Assembly: GCF_038070005.1 (NCBI RefSeq)
Contig: NZ_JBBPCO010000002.1
Location: 248,001 to 312,000 of the forward strand
Direction: 5' to 3'
Source of the DNA: Thermithiobacillus plumbiphilus
GTDB lineage: Bacteria > Pseudomonadota > Gammaproteobacteria > Acidithiobacillales > Thermithiobacillaceae
DNA: 64,000 bases
Position 1 is the first letter of the stretch. Each line of letters opens with the position of its first letter. The notes beneath the pieces were generated by a model that made no database searches, was not told where the DNA came from, and saw only the letters and a program-made list of their open reading frames with translations. This document shows, in pieces, positions 60,465 through 64,000 of the stretch. The position numbers and the translations under genes are program-made.

Positions 60465-60638
60465 ATGAAGGATAGACCGAGACCTCATCAGGATCATCTC
60501 GTCGCCTGTCAGGTTTGCCTCAGGGAGGTGCCGAAGTCAGAGGCGGCAAACGCTGAAGCCGATGATTACGTGCTGTACTTTTGTGGGGTGGACTGTCATC
60601 AGGCATGGAGGGAGCAGGAGGACGAGGCCAACAAGTGA
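60465..60638 (+). CDS. Small treble-clef-like zinc-binding protein (DUF3330-like)
   Basis: A 57-residue protein with four cysteines arranged as C15-x2-C18 (ACQVCLREVPKSEA) and C40-x3-C44 (DYVLYFCGVDCHQAW), the pattern of DUF3330/TRASH-like metal sites. AAGGAG precedes the ATG. Relatives occur near metal-resistance genes but also alone. A metal-sensing or metal-binding role is inference. It lies between rdgC and the AI-2E transporter. Confidence 0.7.
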   Translation: MKDRPRPHQDHLVACQVCLREVPKSEAANAEADDYVLYFCGVDCHQAWREQEDEANK

Positions 60639-60702
60639 TCCGCAACAGGAGGCCGTTCTTTCGTGCTGATCCGCTGTTCGGGTCTGGCGCGCCCTTTTTT
60701 TC

Positions 60703-61839
60703 ATGAGCAGTCCAGGCAAGCCTGCCGGTAACTGGGACCAGCGTCTTTACCGCGTCCTGCTGCGCACGCTGCTTGCGGGTTTCGGGCTGTATCTGCTGGT
60801 GGGCTTCCTGCAGGACATTGCCCAGGTACTGCTTTTCCTGGCTTTTGTCCTGATCTTTGCCCTGGTGCTGAATGCCCCGGTAACCTGGCTGGAAAATCAT
60901 GGTCTCCGGCGTGGCTGGGGTTCCTTCCTGGTCATTCTGGTTTCCCTGCTGCTCGTGGGGCTGATTGGCTGGCTGATCATTCCTGATCTGGCCGAACAGG
61001 TTTCAGGCCTGGCGAATGATCTTCCCAATTATGCCAATGCCATCGCCGAGCGGGTATCAATCCTCCTGGACAACAATCCCCGGATCCAGGAGGAGTTCCA
61101 GCAGTTTCTGAACGCCGAGGCCGCCGGGCGACTCATCCCTTCCCTGCAGACCCTGCTATTCAAACTGGGCGAGTATTCCCTGAACCTGGCCAGTGCCATG
61201 ATTTTCGGGGTGATCTTTGCCAGCGCCGTGATTTATGCCCTGATTTCTCCCCGGCCGCTGCTCGAGGGTTATCTCCTGATGGTGCCGCCCGCCTTGCGGG
61301 ACCGCGCAGCGTGCGCCTTTGCCCGGGGCTCCCAGATGGTCATTGCCTGGCTCTGGTCCAATGCCATCATCGGTGGGATCGAGGCGGTGTCCATCATCGT
61401 CTTTCTCAGCTTCATGGATGTGCCCGGCGCCTTCGTCTGGGGGGTGCTGGCGTTTTTTTCCGAGCTGGTGCCAAAACTGGGCCCCTACATCATGACCATC
61501 CCGCCGGTGCTGGTGGCATTGGCCATCGATCCGCAGACGGCTCTTTGGGTGGCCCTGTTCTATATCGTCCTGCAGGAGATCGCGGGTGATGTCATCGGGC
61601 CAAAGATCCGCCAGAGTCAGATGAACATCCACCCGGTGGTGCAACTGGTCTTTCTGCTGATCCTGATCCAGTTCTTCGGTTTCTGGGGGGCGCTGATCTC
61701 GATGCCGCTGACCGGTTTCATCATTGCCTACTATGATGAATTCTATCTTGCACCCCAGGCGCCTGATCCTGGCAACGATCAGCGCGTGGAAGACATGCTG
61801 CAGGCCCGGATCACAGCGGATGATGGAGGAAAGGGCTGA
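60703..61839 (+). CDS. AI-2E family transporter (UPF0118)
   Basis: A 378-residue membrane protein with about eight helices and a periplasmic or cytoplasmic helical segment at about 100-150. FLAFVLIFALVLNAPVTWLE, SFMDVPGAFVWGVLAFFSEL and VPKLGPYIMTIPPVLVALA, and the late FGFWGALISMPLTGFI, are family marks. Members were proposed to export autoinducer-2 or act as Na+(Li+)/H+ antiporters; the substrate here is open. The ATG follows a run of T without a visible ribosome binding site. Confidence 0.87.
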   Translation: MSSPGKPAGNWDQRLYRVLLRTLLAGFGLYLLVGFLQDIAQVLLFLAFVLIFALVLNAPVTWLENHGLRRGWGSFLVILVSLLLVGLIGWLIIPDLAEQVSGLANDLPNYANAIAERVSILLDNNPRIQEEFQQFLNAEAAGRLIPSLQTLLFKLGEYSLNLASAMIFGVIFASAVIYALISPRPLLEGYLLMVPPALRDRAACAFARGSQMVIAWLWSNAIIGGIEAVSIIVFLSFMDVPGAFVWGVLAFFSELVPKLGPYIMTIPPVLVALAIDPQTALWVALFYIVLQEIAGDVIGPKIRQSQMNIHPVVQLVFLLILIQFFGFWGALISMPLTGFIIAYYDEFYLAPQAPDPGNDQRVEDMLQARITADDGGKG

Positions 61840-61920
61840 ACCCCGCCGATGGGATGATTCAGGCGGCGGTTGGTGGTATTTTGGGGGTTTGTCCCGCCAG
61901 GACCATCCGGGAGTTTTGCA

Positions 61921-62163
61921 ATGCTGCATGTCAGATGTTTTGCCAGTGTCCGTGAGGAACTTGGCTTTGGTGAACTTGAACTGCCGCTGCCCGGGCAGCA
62001 GGCGACCGTGGCCGACGTGCTGCGGGCGCTTGAAGAACGGACGGGCAAATCCCTGGCCGGGCGGCATCTGCTTGCCGCGGTGAACATGACTCATGCCCAG
62101 CCTTCCCAGCCGGTGCGGGATGGGGATGAGGTTGCCTTTTTCCCGCCGGTCACAGGAGGCTGA
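61921..62163 (+). CDS. moaD: Molybdopterin synthase sulfur-carrier subunit MoaD
   Basis: An 80-residue ubiquitin-fold protein ending in PPVTGG, the C-terminal Gly-Gly that is thiocarboxylated. MLHVRCFASVREELGFGELE and VADVLRALEERTGK fit MoaD. With MoaE it puts two sulfurs on cyclic pyranopterin monophosphate. moaE starts one base after its stop. No other moa genes are in view. Confidence 0.92.
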   Translation: MLHVRCFASVREELGFGELELPLPGQQATVADVLRALEERTGKSLAGRHLLAAVNMTHAQPSQPVRDGDEVAFFPPVTGG

Positions 62164-62164
62164 G

Positions 62165-62668
62165 ATGCGCGTCAGGGTGCAGGCAGAGGACTTTGATCCC
62201 GGTCAGGAAATCGCGTCCTTTCCGCAGGAGACAATCCGGGCGGCAGGTGGCGAGGTCAGCTTCGTTGGTCTGGTGCGGGATTACAGCGAATCCAGCGACA
62301 TCCTTGCGATGGAGATCGAGCACTATCCGGGCATGACCGAACGGGAGCTGGAGCGGGTTTGCGCCGAGGCCGCCCAGCGTTACGAAATCCTCGATTCGCT
62401 GGTCATTCACCGTTATGGCCGGTTGCTGCCCGCGGATCGCATCGTGCAGGTGACGGTCTGGTCGCGGCACCGGGCGGCGGCCTTCGATGCCTGCCGCTAT
62501 ATCATCGATGAGCTGAAGACCCGCGCGCCCTTCTGGAAACAGGAGGTCACGCCGGCTGGCAAGCGCTGGGTCACGGATTGTCCCGGCTGCCGGGCGGGTG
62601 CGCATGGCCAGGCGCATCAGCATCATCATCATGATTTCGGGCCGGCTGGTTCGCAAGGACATGAATGA
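62165..62668 (+). CDS. moaE: Molybdopterin synthase catalytic subunit MoaE with Cys/His-rich tail
   Basis: A 167-residue protein. The conserved core has GGEVSFVGLVRDYSESSDI, VWSRHRAAAFDACRYIIDEL and catalytic Lys125 and Lys133 in APFWKQEVTPAGKRW. After Trp135 the chain continues as VTDCPGC, then HGQAHQHHHH and a short end, so Cys139, Cys142 and several His form a potential metal-binding tail not found in E. coli MoaE (150 residues). Adjacent to moaD. Confidence 0.92.
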   Translation: MRVRVQAEDFDPGQEIASFPQETIRAAGGEVSFVGLVRDYSESSDILAMEIEHYPGMTERELERVCAEAAQRYEILDSLVIHRYGRLLPADRIVQVTVWSRHRAAAFDACRYIIDELKTRAPFWKQEVTPAGKRWVTDCPGCRAGAHGQAHQHHHHDFGPAGSQGHE

Positions 62669-62680
62669 AAAGGAGAGAGA

Positions 62681-63166
62681 ATGCCTTCCTTTGACGTGGT
62701 ATCCAAGGTTGATCTTCAGGAAGTGGACAATGCCCTGAACCAGACCATGAAAGAGATCGGCACCCGTTACGACTTCAAGGGTTCCAAGGCCAAGGTGGAG
62801 CGCAATGAGGAAGAGCTTACGCTGAGCGCCGAGGACGATTACAAACTCGGCCAGCTCGATGACCTGCTGAGTCAGCGTCTGGTCAAGCGCAACATCGATC
62901 TGAAGGCCCTGGATCGGGGCAAGGTGGAGAATGCCGCTGGCAATGCCGTGCGTCAGAAGATCAAGGTCAAGGTCGGCGTGGATACCGAAACCGGGAAGAA
63001 GATCGTCAAGTTCATCAAGGACAGCAAGCTCAAGGTGCAGGCCTCGATTCAGGGCGATCAGGTCCGTGTGACCGGCAAGAGCCGCGATGACCTGCAGACG
63101 GCCATCGCAGCGCTTCGTGGGGAGGAGTTTGGTTTGCCCCTGCAGTTCACCAATTTCCGGGATTGA
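62681..63166 (+). CDS. yajQ: YajQ-family nucleotide-binding protein
   Basis: A 161-residue protein with two ferredoxin-like domains. [40 protein letters not shown] and [20 protein letters not shown] are the family signature. YajQ proteins bind nucleic acids, and in Xanthomonas and Pseudomonas relatives bind cyclic di-GMP to control transcription. AAGGAGAGAG gives a strong ribosome binding site 12 bases after moaE. Confidence 0.94.
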   Translation: MPSFDVVSKVDLQEVDNALNQTMKEIGTRYDFKGSKAKVERNEEELTLSAEDDYKLGQLDDLLSQRLVKRNIDLKALDRGKVENAAGNAVRQKIKVKVGVDTETGKKIVKFIKDSKLKVQASIQGDQVRVTGKSRDDLQTAIAALRGEEFGLPLQFTNFRD

Positions 63167-63263
63167 GGTCTACGGCCGCCACGCGGGGCTTGCCTGTTGC
63201 CGAGCACTGCAGGCCGGACTGCAAAGCGGCTTGAACGATGCTGACGCTTGACTGCGATACCCT

Positions 63264-64000
63264 CTAGTCCTCATGGTCACTGGCTTCCATGTTCCAGATC
63301 AGATGGCCATCCACCAGTAGCAGATAATGCGCAAGCAAGGTTTCGATCTGGGCCTTGTTCGCGGCTAGCTGGGCACTCAGGGCCTGGCGGCGCGCCAGCA
63401 AGAGGGCTTGCAGATCCGCTTCGCCCAATTCATAGGCACGCTGCATGAGCTGCGCATTGTTGCGCATGGCCTGGGCGGCGCGATCCGCTGCCTGCCAGCT
63501 CTGATAGGTCCCCTGGGCCTGCGCCAGGGCCGCGCTGATCTCTGTCTCCACGCTACGGGTCTGCAGGTTCAGTTGCGCGCGCGCACCCTGCACGAGACTT
63601 TCGGCACGCGCTGCCTCCAGGCGCCGGCGATCACCGGGAATCGGTATGCTCACACTCAGCCCCAGAATGCGTTCCGCGCCACCGAACTCGGAGGCGGCAT
63701 AGGCCCCGAGCGTGGGATCGGGTATCCGTTCCGCGCGCGCGCGGCGGGCTTCGACCACAGCGCGTGCAAGCTGCGCCTTTGGAATGAGGAGCTCATGGCT
63801 GTGCGCGAGGATGCGTTCGCGCCAGAATGCCGGATCATTTTCCAGCGGCCGGGGGTTGCCAAGTGGCGAGGAAACCGCCTGAATGCCGGGAAAGCGGCCC
63901 TGCAGACGCGCCAGGGATGTGGCACGCCCAGTATCGGCCTCGTTTTCCGCGCGTCGAAGTTCCTCAAACTCGGCCTCGGCCAGATGGACATCCAGGCGGG
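63264..64000 (-). CDS. TolC-family outer membrane efflux protein, partial (C-terminal 244 residues)
   Basis: The gene enters from the right edge on the minus strand; about 244 C-terminal residues are visible. Long helices with LGLSVSIPIPGDRRRLEAA and AELGEADLQALLLARR-type repeats (read here as YELGEADLQALLLARRQAL) fit the outer-membrane factor family. The frame is continuous to the window edge. The CzcC-type metal efflux group is a possibility but cannot be confirmed without the inner-membrane partners. Confidence 0.82.
   Translation of the reverse strand, partial: RLDVHLAEAEFEELRRAENEADTGRATSLARLQGRFPGIQAVSSPLGNPRPLENDPAFWRERILAHSHELLIPKAQLARAVVEARRARAERIPDPTLGAYAASEFGGAERILGLSVSIPIPGDRRRLEAARAESLVQGARAQLNLQTRSVETEISAALAQAQGTYQSWQAADRAAQAMRNNAQLMQRAYELGEADLQALLLARRQALSAQLAANKAQIETLLAHYLLLVDGHLIWNMEASDHED

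Noticed and set aside
60692-60702. GGCGCGCC plus a run of T before the AI-2E transporter gene, considered as a terminator
   Set aside because: The palindrome has no loop and cannot form a stable stem; only the T-run remains.

Overview
The window is 64 kb of dense, roughly 60% GC bacterial chromosome. Nearly every base is coding, operons are short, and many starts and stops overlap. Gene orders such as bamD/rluD-pgeF, pepA-holC-valS opposite lptF-lptG, and yoaA-tsaB-rimI are those of gamma-like proteobacteria. An NAD-type isocitrate dehydrogenase beside a short single-chain aconitase, a sulfide:quinone oxidoreductase-like flavoprotein, cytochrome bd, an alpha-carbonic anhydrase and the run ilvH-ilvC-psd-pssA-leuA would suit a chemolithoautotroph of the Acidithiobacillia (Acidithiobacillus/Thermithiobacillus). 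That placement is inference: there is no rRNA gene here and no search was possible. I saw no tRNA, CRISPR array, insertion sequence or prophage, and no gene-free stretch over 300 bases.

Layout. 1-3447 (minus): an accessory block with a luciferase-like flavin monooxygenase, an extended SDR and an AurF-like di-iron oxygenase, followed downstream by the start of a SIR2-domain gene that leaves the window. 3472-5468: a Rof-like protein, MtgA and a TVP38 membrane protein. 5573-15053 (plus): aconitase, NAD-type isocitrate dehydrogenase, succinyl-CoA ligase with a small membrane-anchored ORF between its subunits, NAD synthetase with a PII protein, and an RNA helicase. 15165-21654: nitroreductase and bamD (minus), then rluD, pgeF, a methionine-salvage trio (mtnD, RubisCO-like protein, mtnB), an ACT-domain regulator and peptide deformylase. 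21661-26205 (minus): cytochrome bd, a DUF1641 protein and an SQR-like flavoprotein, together a plausible sulfide-to-quinone-to-oxygen chain. 26327-34207 (minus): an accessory oxidation cluster of SDR with C-terminal anchor, glycogen-debranching-like protein, VOC protein, SMP-30 lactonase, cupin, DoxX and GMC oxidoreductase. 34384-50069: housekeeping (nadC, nhaA, valS, holC, pepA, lptFG, RDD protein, cold-shock protein, degenerate phosphatase-fold protein, yoaA, tsaB, rimI, prfC). 50213-64000: an orphan CcoQ-like peptide, a MutS2 lacking its C-terminal half, branched-chain amino acid and phospholipid genes (ilvH, ilvC, psd, pssA, leuA), carbonic anhydrase, a TspO-like protein, rdgC, a small zinc-finger protein, an AI-2E transporter, moaD, moaE with a His-rich tail, yajQ, and the 3' part of a TolC-family gene.

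How the parts fit. The central-carbon genes supply 2-oxoglutarate and succinyl-CoA; NadE and PII sit directly behind them, where carbon, nitrogen and NAD status meet. The accessory regions most worth following are the 26-34 kb oxidation cluster, the AurF/SDR/LLM/SIR2 block, the RubisCO-like methionine-salvage operon without a local phosphatase, and several small unrecognised proteins inserted into otherwise standard operons.
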